From CAWELS01 sp964468205 (lineage in GTDB: Bacteria > Acidobacteriota > Terriglobia > Bryobacterales > Bryobacteraceae), in assembly GCA_964468205.1 (NCBI GenBank), contig CAYXVG010000009.1, forward strand, positions 1-64,000: DNA of 64,000 nt, given 5' to 3'. Below are positions 7,780 to 16,238 of the stretch, in pieces. How positions within the stretch are numbered: the stretch's first letter is position 1; each line of letters starts with the position of its first letter. The position numbers and the translations under genes are program-made. Under the pieces are notes generated by a model. The model saw only the letters and a program-made list of their open reading frames with translations, was not told the origin of the DNA and searched no databases.

Positions 7780-9783
7780 CTAGCCCGCAGTCACGATCTC
7801 CGAGAAATCGGCGATCGTCGAAAACTCTTTGAGTAGACTGGCCAGAAGGGTCAGCCTGTTTTGCCGGACATCTTGTTCCGGCGCATTGACGAGAACCCGG
7901 TCGAAGAAGTTGTCGACCTGCGGCCGCATGCTAGCGATGGCCGCCAAGGCTGGACCGTAATCGCGCCGGGCGCGGTGCGCGTCAAACTCCTTCCTCACGC
8001 GCAGAAAGGTCTCGTACAGAATCGATTCCTCCTTTTCTTTTAGCAGGTTGGTGGCCACTTCACCGCCGCCGGAGAACTCCGCCTGCCGGAGGATGTTTTT
8101 GATTCGCTTGAAACTGGCGGCAATCGGCTCGAAATTTCTGGTTGGGCGTACCGATTGCACGGCCTTGAGACGATCGCCAAGATCCGGAAGGTCGTCCCAG
8201 CCCGCTGCCAGTGCGGCGTTCACCTCATCGTGGGCGAATCCACGGATGTCGCGAAAATAGTAGCGGACGCGGTCAGCGAAGAAGTCGATGAGTTTTGCGT
8301 CACCGGCGGCGAGCTCGGAGACCGGGAAGCTCAGGCCGCCTTCGGCAAGTATCTTGACAACGCCTTGCGCCGCGCGGCGTAGCGCAAATGGGTCTTTTGC
8401 CCCAGTCGGATTCATTCCGATCCGGAAGCATTCCCGCAGGGTGTCGAGTTTGTCAGCGAGGGCCACGAGGCGGCCATCGGGCGTCGATGGGATCTCATCG
8501 TCCATCGAGTTCGGCCGGTAGTGATCATAGATGGCTTGCGCCACGGCCTCGTTCTCGCCCTGGGCGCGGGCGTAGAGCCCGCCGACGACTCCCTGCAATT
8601 CGGGGAATTCGCCGACCATCTCAGTTGTGAGGTCGCATTTGGCGAGGAGCGCGGCGCGGCGGGCGTCTTCGGAACCGCCAAGAGCGCCGAGGATAGCGAC
8701 GGTGCGGTTGGCTTTGTCGAGATAGCTGCCGAGCTCCTTTTGGAAGGTGACGGCGGAGAGGTCGTTGACACGATCGGCGAGCTTGCGCTTCTGATCGAAG
8801 TCCCAGAAGAAGCGGGCGTCATTGAAGCGGGCGCGGAGAACACGTTCGTTGCCTTCCCGGACGAGGCCTTCCGGATCGGCGCTGGTGTTCATGACGGCAA
8901 TGAAGCGCGGCGCGAGCGTTCCGTCCGGTTTGAGCACGCCGAAGTAGCGCTGGTGGTGGCGCATCACGGTCACCAGCACCTCCATGGGCAGTTCCAGGTA
9001 GCTCTCATCAAAGCCGCCGAGGATGGGGGTGGGGTACTCGGTGAGATAGGTGAGAATCTGAAGGAGGCCGCCGTCGGGTTTGCAGGAGAGGTTTTCGCCG
9101 GCGAGCAGCCCGGCGATGCCGTCTTCAATCTTCTGCCGGCGCTTGGCGGCCGAAACCAGAACGTAGTTCTTTTCGAGTTCCGCTTCGTGATTCTCGATGG
9201 TGACGGGCACTTCTCGAGATCCGAGCTTGCGGTGGCCGCGGGAGACGGAGCCCGATTTGACGCCGGCGATTTCGAACGGGACGACGTCCGCGCCAAGCAG
9301 AGCGACCAGCCAGCGGATGGGGCGGATGAAGCGTGGGCCCCCGAGGCCGGTCCAATACATCGACTTGGGCCAGTAGATCTTAAGAATCGTCTCAGGAAGG
9401 GTGGCGGCAAGAATATCGATGGTCCTGCGGCCCGGAGTCCTTTTGCGGACGGCGTAGTAGACGCCTTTTTCGGTTTCGACCGTTTGCAGGTCATCGAGGG
9501 AGACGCCGTTCTTCTTCGCGAAACCGGCAGAGGCCTTCTGACCCGCGGCTTTGGGAGGTCCAGTGATGAGCTCGTCGCGGTCCGGCTGGCCCTCGGGGAG
9601 GCCGGTGGCGCACAACACAAGCCGCCGGGGGGTGGCGTCCATTGCGGTGACCTCGCCGGTAAGTTTATTGTCTTCGAGGACTTTGGTGAATCGCTGTTTG
9701 AGGTCATCGAGGGCGGGCGGAATCATCCAGTCCGGTATTTCCTCGGCGCCGACCTCGAGCAGGAAGTTCGCGCGGTCCGCCAT
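7780..9783 (-). CDS. glyS: glycyl-tRNA synthetase beta subunit
   Basis: This is the large subunit of the bacterial alpha2beta2 glycyl-tRNA synthetase, needed for tRNA-Gly recognition and charging. I set the start at 9783 (MADRANFLLEVGAEEIPDWM), which is the conserved N-terminus of GlyS; this gives 667 residues, a normal length. Visible family segments include DATPRRLVL, MRHHQRYFGVL and AVMNTSADPEG, with the HD-type and anticodon-binding region at the C-terminus. Its ATG shares one base with the glyQ stop (TGATG), so the two subunits are translationally coupled. The longer upstream frame is out-of-frame glyQ sequence and was not used. Confidence 0.95.
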   Translation of the reverse strand: MADRANFLLEVGAEEIPDWMIPPALDDLKQRFTKVLEDNKLTGEVTAMDATPRRLVLCATGLPEGQPDRDELITGPPKAAGQKASAGFAKKNGVSLDDLQTVETEKGVYYAVRKRTPGRRTIDILAATLPETILKIYWPKSMYWTGLGGPRFIRPIRWLVALLGADVVPFEIAGVKSGSVSRGHRKLGSREVPVTIENHEAELEKNYVLVSAAKRRQKIEDGIAGLLAGENLSCKPDGGLLQILTYLTEYPTPILGGFDESYLELPMEVLVTVMRHHQRYFGVLKPDGTLAPRFIAVMNTSADPEGLVREGNERVLRARFNDARFFWDFDQKRKLADRVNDLSAVTFQKELGSYLDKANRTVAILGALGGSEDARRAALLAKCDLTTEMVGEFPELQGVVGGLYARAQGENEAVAQAIYDHYRPNSMDDEIPSTPDGRLVALADKLDTLRECFRIGMNPTGAKDPFALRRAAQGVVKILAEGGLSFPVSELAAGDAKLIDFFADRVRYYFRDIRGFAHDEVNAALAAGWDDLPDLGDRLKAVQSVRPTRNFEPIAASFKRIKNILRQAEFSGGGEVATNLLKEKEESILYETFLRVRKEFDAHRARRDYGPALAAIASMRPQVDNFFDRVLVNAPEQDVRQNRLTLLASLLKEFSTIADFSEIVTAG

Positions 9784-10673
9784 CAGGCCGCCTCCCTTCC
9801 CTGGAGTTGCTGGTCGACCCAGGTTTTCGCCGTACCGACAGCGAGTTTGCGGACGCGAGCGATGATGACGGCGCGCTCGGTGACGCTGATGGCGCCGCGG
9901 GCCTGCAGCAGGTTGAACAGGTGCGAGCACTTCAGCACGTGCTCGTAGGCGCCAAGTACGGGAAAGCGCTCTTTCGGTTCGTAGTCTCCGTAGCGGTTAA
10001 GCAAGCGCTGGCATTCGGCCTCGTGCAGCTCGAAGAGTTTCCAGAGAGTCTCGACGCCGGCTTCCTCGAAGTTATAGACCGACATCTGTAGCTCGTCGGC
10101 GAAGCGGACGTCGCGGTAGCTTACGCCGGGCGCCCACTCGATCTCGTAGATTGACTCGACGCCCTGCAGAAAGCCGGCGATGCGTTCGAGGCCGTAAGTG
10201 AGTTCGACGGGAACGAGTTCGAGATCGATGCCGCCACACTGCTGAAAGTAAGTGAACTGGGTAATTTCGAGGCCGTCGAGCATCACCTGCCAGCCGATTC
10301 CCCAGGCGCCGAGGGTGGGCGATTCCCAGTTGTCTTCCTCAAGCTTAATGTCGTGCTTGCCGAGGTCGATGCCGATCGCTTCGAGACTGGCCATGTACTG
10401 ATCGATCACGTCATTGGGAGTCGGCTTGAGGATTACCTGATACTGCTGGTGCTTGTAGAGTCGGTTCGGGTTGTCGCCGTAGCGGCCGTCATTGGGACGG
10501 CGCGAAGGTTGGACGTAGCCGACACGGTAGGGATCCGGGCCGAGGACGCGGAGGAAGGTTTCCGGGCACATGGTGCCGGCGCCCACCTCGACGTCGAAGG
10601 GCTCCTGGAGGATGACGCCGCGCCGGCCCCAGTAGTCTTTCAGCTTAGAGACGATGTCTTGGAACGATGGCAT
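9783..10673 (-). CDS. glyQ: glycyl-tRNA synthetase alpha subunit
   Basis: This is the catalytic small subunit of the heterotetrameric glycyl-tRNA synthetase (296 residues). The conserved N-terminus is MPSFQDIVSKLKDYWGRRGV, followed by LQEPFDVEVGAGTMCPETFL and QPSRRPNDGRYGDNPNRLY, all characteristic of GlyQ. The class II ATP and glycine site lies in the WEVMLDGLEITQFTYFQQ-type segment, here GWQVMLDGLEITQFTYFQQC. It overlaps glyS by one base downstream, and recO ends 84 bases upstream on the same strand. Confidence 0.96.
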   Translation of the reverse strand: MPSFQDIVSKLKDYWGRRGVILQEPFDVEVGAGTMCPETFLRVLGPDPYRVGYVQPSRRPNDGRYGDNPNRLYKHQQYQVILKPTPNDVIDQYMASLEAIGIDLGKHDIKLEEDNWESPTLGAWGIGWQVMLDGLEITQFTYFQQCGGIDLELVPVELTYGLERIAGFLQGVESIYEIEWAPGVSYRDVRFADELQMSVYNFEEAGVETLWKLFELHEAECQRLLNRYGDYEPKERFPVLGAYEHVLKCSHLFNLLQARGAISVTERAVIIARVRKLAVGTAKTWVDQQLQGREAA

Positions 10674-10757
10674 AGGAGATCAATAGCCGCGGCGGCACAG
10701 CGACCACGGAGTCCGGGGGAGATTGTTCGCTGGGTCTTGGCGGCGACAGGTCATGAA

Positions 10758-11399
10758 TCAGAGACTTTCCAGGTAGATGACGGTGTGGAGCTTGCGCTCG
10801 ACGTGATCTTCGATTTCGCGGACGAGGAGACGGCGGAGCCGGGCGCCGGTTTGGCGCGACCAACTGCGTCCGGAAAGCTGTGCGATCGGTGTTCGCAACA
10901 TCTCCTCCACAATCTCGCGATCTTCGGGGCCAAGCTCCAACTCCGGTAGGAACCCGGAGAGCCGCACGGCCCAGAGGCTAAAGTACGTGACGGCCGGCCG
11001 TACGCCCTCCGTCCCGCTTTGGCGCAAGTAATCGAGCATGGCGAGCAGCAGCCGGAAGAACCGTTCGTTCGGCTCCGACGGCGGCAGCAGGTGCTCGGAG
11101 ACTTCAGCCAGGTAGTCCAGAGCAACGCCGGACTCATAGCTCCCAGCGAGTGCGAACTGGGAGCGAATCAGTTCAGATGAGTCGAGGTTGACCAACTCCC
11201 GGTTCTCGCGCTGGAAGTAAGTCATCTCCACCTGGGAGAGACGTTCCAGACCAGCGCCGAAGCTGTTCTTCAGTCTCCTTGCCCGCCGCGCCACTCCGCG
11301 GAGCTTGCCCTGGTCCCGGGTGAAGAAACTGACGATCAAGTCGGCTTCCCGAAGCGGGTAGGTCCGCAGAACTAGAGACTCACTCGTTCGGGCAGCCAT
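10758..11399 (-). CDS. recO: DNA repair protein RecO
   Basis: RecO works in the RecFOR pathway; it anneals strands and helps load RecA on SSB-coated gaps. The 213 residues begin with the usual OB-fold N-terminus (SESLVLRTYPLREADLIVSF, then FTRDQGKLRGVARRARR). The remainder is the helical domain. At 213 residues it is a little shorter than the E. coli protein (about 240) and I see no CxxC zinc pair in the C-terminal part. It is the first gene of the leftward recO-glyQ-glyS-ppdK run, a common kind of neighbourhood for recO and glyQS. Confidence 0.9.
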   Translation of the reverse strand: MAARTSESLVLRTYPLREADLIVSFFTRDQGKLRGVARRARRLKNSFGAGLERLSQVEMTYFQRENRELVNLDSSELIRSQFALAGSYESGVALDYLAEVSEHLLPPSEPNERFFRLLLAMLDYLRQSGTEGVRPAVTYFSLWAVRLSGFLPELELGPEDREIVEEMLRTPIAQLSGRSWSRQTGARLRRLLVREIEDHVERKLHTVIYLESL

Positions 11400-11584
11400 G
11401 CCGTCAACGGACTCAAACGTAACAGTTTATCACGGTGGAGCCCCGGGGGGTTGGGGAACCGCAAATGAACGCGGATAAACGTTAATGTTTGCGGTGCGGG
11501 GTGGGGGTCGAGAGGCGGCGGAGCGGACGGAGGTCATGGGGCGATCAGGGGGGAGTTGGAAATGATATATTGAGGCCAATAGCC

Positions 11585-11890
11585 ATGGCGGAAGAGAAGG
11601 AAGCGACAACAGCGGCGGCTGAGCCGGAACCGGAGCCGGACCCGAATTTGCTCGATACGTTGAGCGACGGCACGAAGGTGAAGCAGCGGATACCGAGGCA
11701 GCGGGCGTGCAATGAGAAGGACGCCAAAGAGAAGATTTGCGCCGGCCACCTCAAACGCTGGTATTTCTTCGGTGACGAAGTGAAGCGGAAGTACGGCGAA
11801 GAGGCGGAAATCTATCGCTGCGAAAAGTGCAAGACTCTTTACCTCCCGAACCCGAACGAAGAGCCGCGTAGCGGCACTCTAAGCTGGTAG
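11585..11890 (+). CDS. small zinc-ribbon-like hypothetical protein
   Basis: I choose ATG 11585 (MAEEKEATTAAAEPEPEPDP), since the sequence upstream of it in frame is Arg/Gly-rich and does not look coded. The 101 residues have an acidic, Pro/Glu-rich first 25 positions. A basic middle part follows with single Cys residues (RACNEKD, KICAGHLKRWYFF), and the C-terminal YRCEKCKTLYLP carries a CxxC. Four Cys in this arrangement could hold one zinc. It stands alone between the recO operon and a broken methyltransferase. The family is not recognised; similar small proteins in Acidobacteria are uncharacterised. Confidence 0.6.
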   Translation: MAEEKEATTAAAEPEPEPDPNLLDTLSDGTKVKQRIPRQRACNEKDAKEKICAGHLKRWYFFGDEVKRKYGEEAEIYRCEKCKTLYLPNPNEEPRSGTLSW

Positions 11891-11995
11891 ATCCTCTGGT
11901 TCCCGGCAACCACCGGAACTCACCGGTGTTAATCGCTGATCAGTTGACTCAGTCTCTCAGGACGGGGCGGTATTCTGCGTGGAGGAAACCGTCAC

Positions 11996-12575
11996 ATGGA
12001 GATGACATGGGTCGAAGAACGTATGGTCAACCGCCGAGGGAAGGCGGAGCGGAACGCTCGGAAGATCGAGGAGATATTGCAAAGACTCCGTCTGGCGGCG
12101 GTGCAAGACGTCCTGGAATTGGGATGCGGGACCGGGGCGGTGTCGGCCCGCCTCGCGGGGAGCCACGGCTGGAACGTGTGGGGAACAGACTACGACCCGG
12201 AGCAGATCCGGTTGGCGCAGGAACAGCATCGCGAGATACCAGGTCTGCGGTTTGAGAACGAGGATGCGTCCCGTTTGCGTTTCGCGGACGGCTCGTTCGA
12301 CCTCGTTGTATCTCAGAGTGCCGGACTGGCGCTCCGCGGTGACCGAGGTCCGGCGGGTGCTCCGTCCCGGCGGAATCCTGCTTTGGTACGACCTGACGTT
12401 TCCGCCCTTGCTTGTCAGTGTCCTACGCCCGCTGGTAAGAAACTTTGGGCTGTACACGGCCGCTGAAGTGAAAGCCGCGTTCGAAAGTGCGGGAATGGCG
12501 GTTGAAGGTATGGAGTGTGCTGGCCGCGGTCCGTTCGCACACTACGATGTCGTGGCGAGGAAACAGTCGGAATAG
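11996..12575 (+). pseudogene. class I SAM methyltransferase broken by a frame-changing deletion
   Basis: The first frame (from ATG 11996, with GGAGG 9-10 bases upstream) gives motif I VLELGCGTGAVSARLAGSHG, then WGTDYDPEQI and GSFDLVVS. After about 12312 it loses resemblance. The homology continues in the +1 frame as RVPDWRSAVTEVRRVLRPGG and ILLWYDLTFPPLL, ending at 12575. In relatives about eight residues (usually with a Leu-His-His) sit between DLVVS and VPDW; here only two or so are left. This fits a deletion of roughly 17-19 bases rather than a one-base sequencing slip. The gene was probably a small-molecule methyltransferase of the UbiE/Methyltransf_11 type and is probably inactive. Confidence 0.65.
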
Positions 12576-12606
12576 GCTGCGGTGGCTACCCAAAAAAGAA
12601 GCGCCC

Positions 12607-12642
12607 CGGAACCGGTTGAGGGGCCGCAAGCAGCCGGTTCCG
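12607..12642. repeat. palindromic element, possible dispersed repeat
   Basis: CGGAACCGG (12607-12615) is the exact inverse of CCGGTTCCG (12634-12642), with an 18-base loop. One translation of the stretch includes PEPVEG, a peptide often produced by extragenic palindromic repeats in other bacteria. Whether it recurs in this genome cannot be told here. Confidence 0.4.
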
Positions 12643-12918
12643 AAGCGTCATACCCTAGCGAGGGCTGGGACGAGACGTCGGGCCGTCGGGATGTGCGAGC
12701 GCTCTCTTATCAGCGCTCCATCCCCGGCGTGGCCCGCGTCCTCGTAATCCACGGCGGAGATGCCCAACGGTGACCGAAACCTCGGGTCCCGGGCAGGTAA
12801 TTCTTTCCTGATGGTTCCAATCCCGATTCCAAAAAAACCCCTCTGAAGCAACGATTGTAAACGGTAGAAGGGGCGGTCAGATTACTTCTCGAACACCGTT
12901 TCCCGCAAGCACGCTAGG

Positions 12919-12924
12919 TATAAT
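12919..12924 (+). promoter_or_regulatory. possible -10 box
   Basis: There is a perfect TATAAT about 200 bases upstream of the 13130 gene. The sequence 17 bases before it (CCGTTT) is a poor -35 match, so the assignment is weak. Confidence 0.3.
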
Positions 12925-13103
12925 CCGCGCGCTTCCTCCGCCTACCCGTTCACTTCAGAGGGTCAGGTTTCAGAGTTGTTCCATCAATTCACCTTTCAGA
13001 GGTGCAAGCATCGTGCCAAAGCGATTTTCCGGTGCCAGATCCACAATACAAAGGCTTACGAGGCGGGGATGGAGGTGTTTGCGTGTGTCTGCCCGCGGCG
13101 GGT

Positions 13104-13118
13104 GTGTCAGTGTGACAC
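13104..13118. promoter_or_regulatory. short inverted repeat near a start codon
   Basis: GTGTCA and TGACAC flank a 3-base GTG, ending 11 bases before ATG 13130. It could be an operator half-site pair or a small hairpin at the initiation region. An alternative in-frame GTG start (13112) lies within it. Confidence 0.3.
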
Positions 13119-13129
13119 AATCGGACCAG

Positions 13130-14482
13130 ATGCTTCTGGTAGGATCCCTTGTTCTTTGGCTGGCCGTTTCGTTGACATTGCCAGGCGTGGCGCAGGAGGC
13201 CACCGCCGATTACACAATCGACGGGCCGCACCCCCGTCTGCTGCTTACTCCGCGCAGAAAGAAACTGCTCACCCGGGAGCGGGAGCGCCAGGCGATGCGC
13301 TGGCTGCAATTGGAGGCCCATGCGAAGAGAGAGGGGGCGCTGGCTGAGCCAGGCTTCGCCCATGCGCTCCGCTACATCGCTTCGGGCGAGAAGGCGGTGG
13401 GCCGGAAGGCGATCGCGTGGGCGCTCGCGAACCAGAAGGACGTGCGGCAACAAGCGCTGGTCCTTGACTGGTGCCATGACCTGCTTACCGAGTCCGAGCG
13501 GAAGCAGCTTGCGGCGCGGCTGCGAAGGTCCGGCGGAAAGCTACGAGAAGCGACTTCAATCTCGGAGGTGCGCGATCGGCTGATGGCGGCTGTAGCGGCG
13601 GCGGACGAGGATGAGGAACTGGCGGCAGGGGAGCTTCACTGGCTAGTCAACGAATGGTGGCGGCAAGGCATCCTCAAGCGGCTCAAGCGGGGCGAGTATG
13701 CCCTGCCCCGGTCCGAGATCTATCCCTTCGTTGAGATCCTACACGTGGTGCGGGACAACCTGAGGATCGACCTGCGGTACGACTACAGGCGGTATTTCGC
13801 CGAACTGCCCATATATCTGCTGCTCAGCTATTACCCCGCGGTTTACCCGGCGCCGGAGAACGAATTCCACGTCCCGGTGATCCGCGATGGAAGCGAACCG
13901 GACCCGCGGAAGGCCGCGCTGGCCCGGGCGGCGGATCTCAGCCTGGTGGCTTATGACGCCAATTCCGTCGAGACGCAATTCCTGCAAGGGTGGTCGATGC
14001 AGGATTCCTTTCTCATGCGTGGCGTTTTTGGCATTGCTTACGAGTTCCTCTGGGCCAACCCGTATCATCCAGGGTTGAGTTACTATAGCGCCCCACGGCT
14101 TCTCTACGACGGTACGGCCGGGCGGCTGCTGGCGCGCTCAAGTTGGGACGGCGACGCCCAGTGGCTGTACATCGAGGAAGGAGTAATGCAGACTTTCTCG
14201 GACCGCGGGATCCAACCGCTGACGTGGGAGACGTTCACTGAACCCGCGGATTTCGGCGGCGCGGTGGCGCTCCCGCTTCACGATAAGAGACGCTTTTCGA
14301 TCGATACCGGGGAGGCAACCCAGTACTTCCTGTTAGGGTTGGAGCCAAATCGTCTCTATGACATCGAAGTGGACGACGAGGGCCTTTTTGAAGCGCGCGC
14401 CGACCGGGGCGGGATGGTGGCGCTGGAATTCCCAGCCGGGCGCAAGGCGGGAGTGCGCTTCCGAGAGTCAATGGCAGATTAG
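13130..14482 (+). CDS. exported heparinase II/III-like protein
   Basis: Starting at ATG 13130 gives 450 residues with a signal peptide (MLLVGSLVLWLAVSLTLPG). GTG 13112 is an alternative start that keeps the same signal. The mature N-terminus has DYTIDGPHPRLLLTPRRKKL, the entry motif of heparinase II/III and alginate-lyase-like proteins. An alpha-helical toroid (about residues 50-230) follows, then a beta-sandwich C-terminal half (GTAGRLLARSSWDGDAQWLY). In polysaccharide lyases of this class a Tyr/His pair is catalytic; I cannot fix those residues here with confidence. The activity may be polysaccharide degradation, or none. It converges on ggt with an 8-base gap. Confidence 0.6.
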   Translation: MLLVGSLVLWLAVSLTLPGVAQEATADYTIDGPHPRLLLTPRRKKLLTRERERQAMRWLQLEAHAKREGALAEPGFAHALRYIASGEKAVGRKAIAWALANQKDVRQQALVLDWCHDLLTESERKQLAARLRRSGGKLREATSISEVRDRLMAAVAAADEDEELAAGELHWLVNEWWRQGILKRLKRGEYALPRSEIYPFVEILHVVRDNLRIDLRYDYRRYFAELPIYLLLSYYPAVYPAPENEFHVPVIRDGSEPDPRKAALARAADLSLVAYDANSVETQFLQGWSMQDSFLMRGVFGIAYEFLWANPYHPGLSYYSAPRLLYDGTAGRLLARSSWDGDAQWLYIEEGVMQTFSDRGIQPLTWETFTEPADFGGAVALPLHDKRRFSIDTGEATQYFLLGLEPNRLYDIEVDDEGLFEARADRGGMVALEFPAGRKAGVRFRESMAD

Positions 14483-14490
14483 CAGCCTGG

Positions 14491-16176
14491 CTAGAAGAAA
14501 GGATCCGGCTCTGGTACCGCCGCCCCGTCCTTCCGCGGCGACGACGCGCCGTACTTCACGCCGCTGCGGGAATCGTACATCACCGCCTGGCCGCCGCCCA
14601 TCGCGGAGGCGTAATCATCGAGGACGTCCAGTTCGTGGCCCATCTCACGCAGCCGCCGCAAGGTCTCTTCGGGGAATCTCGCCTCTACGTTGACGTCGCA
14701 CCCCCCGAAGGTGCTCTTCCGGAAACGGGGAACCTCGAGCGCTTTCTGGATGTTCATGCCGTGGTCGACGAGATTCGAGACGAATTGTGCATGAGCCTGG
14801 GCTTGGTTGAGTCCGCCCATGATGCCGAATCCGATGTGGAGATTGTCCTTTTCCATCAAGCCCGGAATGATGGTGTGGAACGGCCTCTTGCGAGGGGCGA
14901 GTTCGTTGGGGTGGTTTGCTTCCAGGGTGAAGAGGGCGCCGCGGTTGTGGATGTGGAAGCCGTAGCCATCCACGGCCACGCCCGAGCCGAAGCTCTCGTA
15001 GATGCTCTGGATGAGCGAGACGATATTACCGTCGGAATCAACGACGGTGAGATAAATGGTGTCTCCCTGGTGTTCCAGAGGATTTCCGGGGCGGGCGTCG
15101 CAACGCGCCTTTTTAGGGCTGATAAGACGGCTTCGCTCCGTGGCATATTCCTTGGAGAGCAGGCCGGCCAGCGGGATTTTGGAAAATGCCGGGTCGCCGT
15201 TGTAGCGGTTAAGATCCTGGTAGGCGAGCTTCTGAGACTCGATTTTCCAATGGAGCGCCTCCGGGCTATCGAACTCTTGGCTGCCAATCGCAAACCGCTC
15301 CATGAGGTTGAGCATGATCAGAGCCGCCATGCCCTGGCCGTTGGGCGGCAATTCGTAGACCTTCCAGCCGCGATAGGTGACGGATATAGGGTCCACCCAC
15401 TCCGCGCGAAAGAGCGCCAAGTCTTCCGGAGCGAAGGCGCCGCCTTGCCTCTTGGAGGTGGCTAGGATCGCGGCGGCAATTTCGCCGCGATAGAAGGCTT
15501 CCGCGCCTTGTCCGGCCACGATCCGGAGGGCTTTCGCCAGGTCCGGATTGCGGAAGATGTCGCCAACTTCCGGCGCCTCGCCGCCGCGCAGAAAGGTCTG
15601 CTCGGCGTAACCGCCATCGCTCAGCTTGCCTACCGAGCCCTTCCACGCGCTCTGGATCCATTCGGTGACCGGGAAGCCGCTTTCAGCGTAGTAGATAGCC
15701 GGCTTGAAGAGGTCGGCCCACGGCAGCTTGCCGTACCGCTTGTGGAGTTGCTCCCAACCCTCCACGCAACCGGGCACGGTGGCCGAGAGAATTCCTTGTT
15801 GGGGAACCTCGCCAAGCTGCTTCACCGCGAGGAACTCCTTGTTGAGGGCCTGAGGAGACCAGCCGCTGGAGTTGATACCGTTTACCTCGCCAGTGGCCGC
15901 GTCGCGGTGGATGGCGAAAAGGTCGCCACCCATGCCGTTCATCATCGGCTCCACCACGGTCAGAGCGATATTGGCGGCGATGGCAGCGTCCACGGCGGAC
16001 CCTCCGCGGGCGAGAATCTGTGCTCCCGCCTGGGAGGCGAGGGTCTGGCTGGTGGCCACAATTCCGCGCTCGCTAATCACCATGGAGCGCGCCTGCCGAC
16101 GCGCTCCCCCCGCCTGTTCCGTAGCACCCATCATGATGAGTAATCCCGCGAAGAGAAACCAGTAACCCTTCATCAT
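14491..16176 (-). CDS. ggt: gamma-glutamyltransferase
   Basis: An N-terminal-nucleophile hydrolase exported to the periplasm; it cleaves or transfers the gamma-glutamyl group of glutathione and related peptides after self-cleavage into two chains. A hydrophobic signal (MMKGYWFLFAGLLIMMGATE) precedes the catalytic part. Typical segments are ASQAGAQILARGGSAVDAAI and EPMMNGMGGDLFAI in the large subunit. The self-cleavage site is GDTIYLTVVDSDGNIVSLIQ, where the Thr of GDT is the expected nucleophile, followed by SGVAVDGYGFHIHNRG. I chose 16176 because AGGA stands 8 bases before it; 16185 and 16173 are close alternatives. It is divergent from the Tat aldo/keto reductase at 16239. Confidence 0.9.
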   Translation of the reverse strand: MMKGYWFLFAGLLIMMGATEQAGGARRQARSMVISERGIVATSQTLASQAGAQILARGGSAVDAAIAANIALTVVEPMMNGMGGDLFAIHRDAATGEVNGINSSGWSPQALNKEFLAVKQLGEVPQQGILSATVPGCVEGWEQLHKRYGKLPWADLFKPAIYYAESGFPVTEWIQSAWKGSVGKLSDGGYAEQTFLRGGEAPEVGDIFRNPDLAKALRIVAGQGAEAFYRGEIAAAILATSKRQGGAFAPEDLALFRAEWVDPISVTYRGWKVYELPPNGQGMAALIMLNLMERFAIGSQEFDSPEALHWKIESQKLAYQDLNRYNGDPAFSKIPLAGLLSKEYATERSRLISPKKARCDARPGNPLEHQGDTIYLTVVDSDGNIVSLIQSIYESFGSGVAVDGYGFHIHNRGALFTLEANHPNELAPRKRPFHTIIPGLMEKDNLHIGFGIMGGLNQAQAHAQFVSNLVDHGMNIQKALEVPRFRKSTFGGCDVNVEARFPEETLRRLREMGHELDVLDDYASAMGGGQAVMYDSRSGVKYGASSPRKDGAAVPEPDPFF

Positions 16177-16238
16177 CTCTAACATCCTAATACTGTGTAA
16201 GTCTAAACGCATAGTGGGATACACCGGAGGGAAAGCAT

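Larger units (their letters stand above)
12576..13129. other. intergenic region without convincing genes
   Basis: I see no coding sequence with both a ribosome binding site and protein-like composition. The stretch contains a 9-bp hairpin (12607-12642), a possible -10 box (12919-12924) and a short inverted repeat at 13104-13118 close to the next gene. Confidence 0.5.

Noticed and set aside
8521..9948. 475-residue plus-strand frame antisense to glyS
   Set aside because: Antisense shadow of a certain gene; no start signal and no domain.
12582..12773. 63-residue frame over the palindromic element
   Set aside because: It includes the PEPVEG-type repeat translation and has no ribosome binding site; more likely extragenic.
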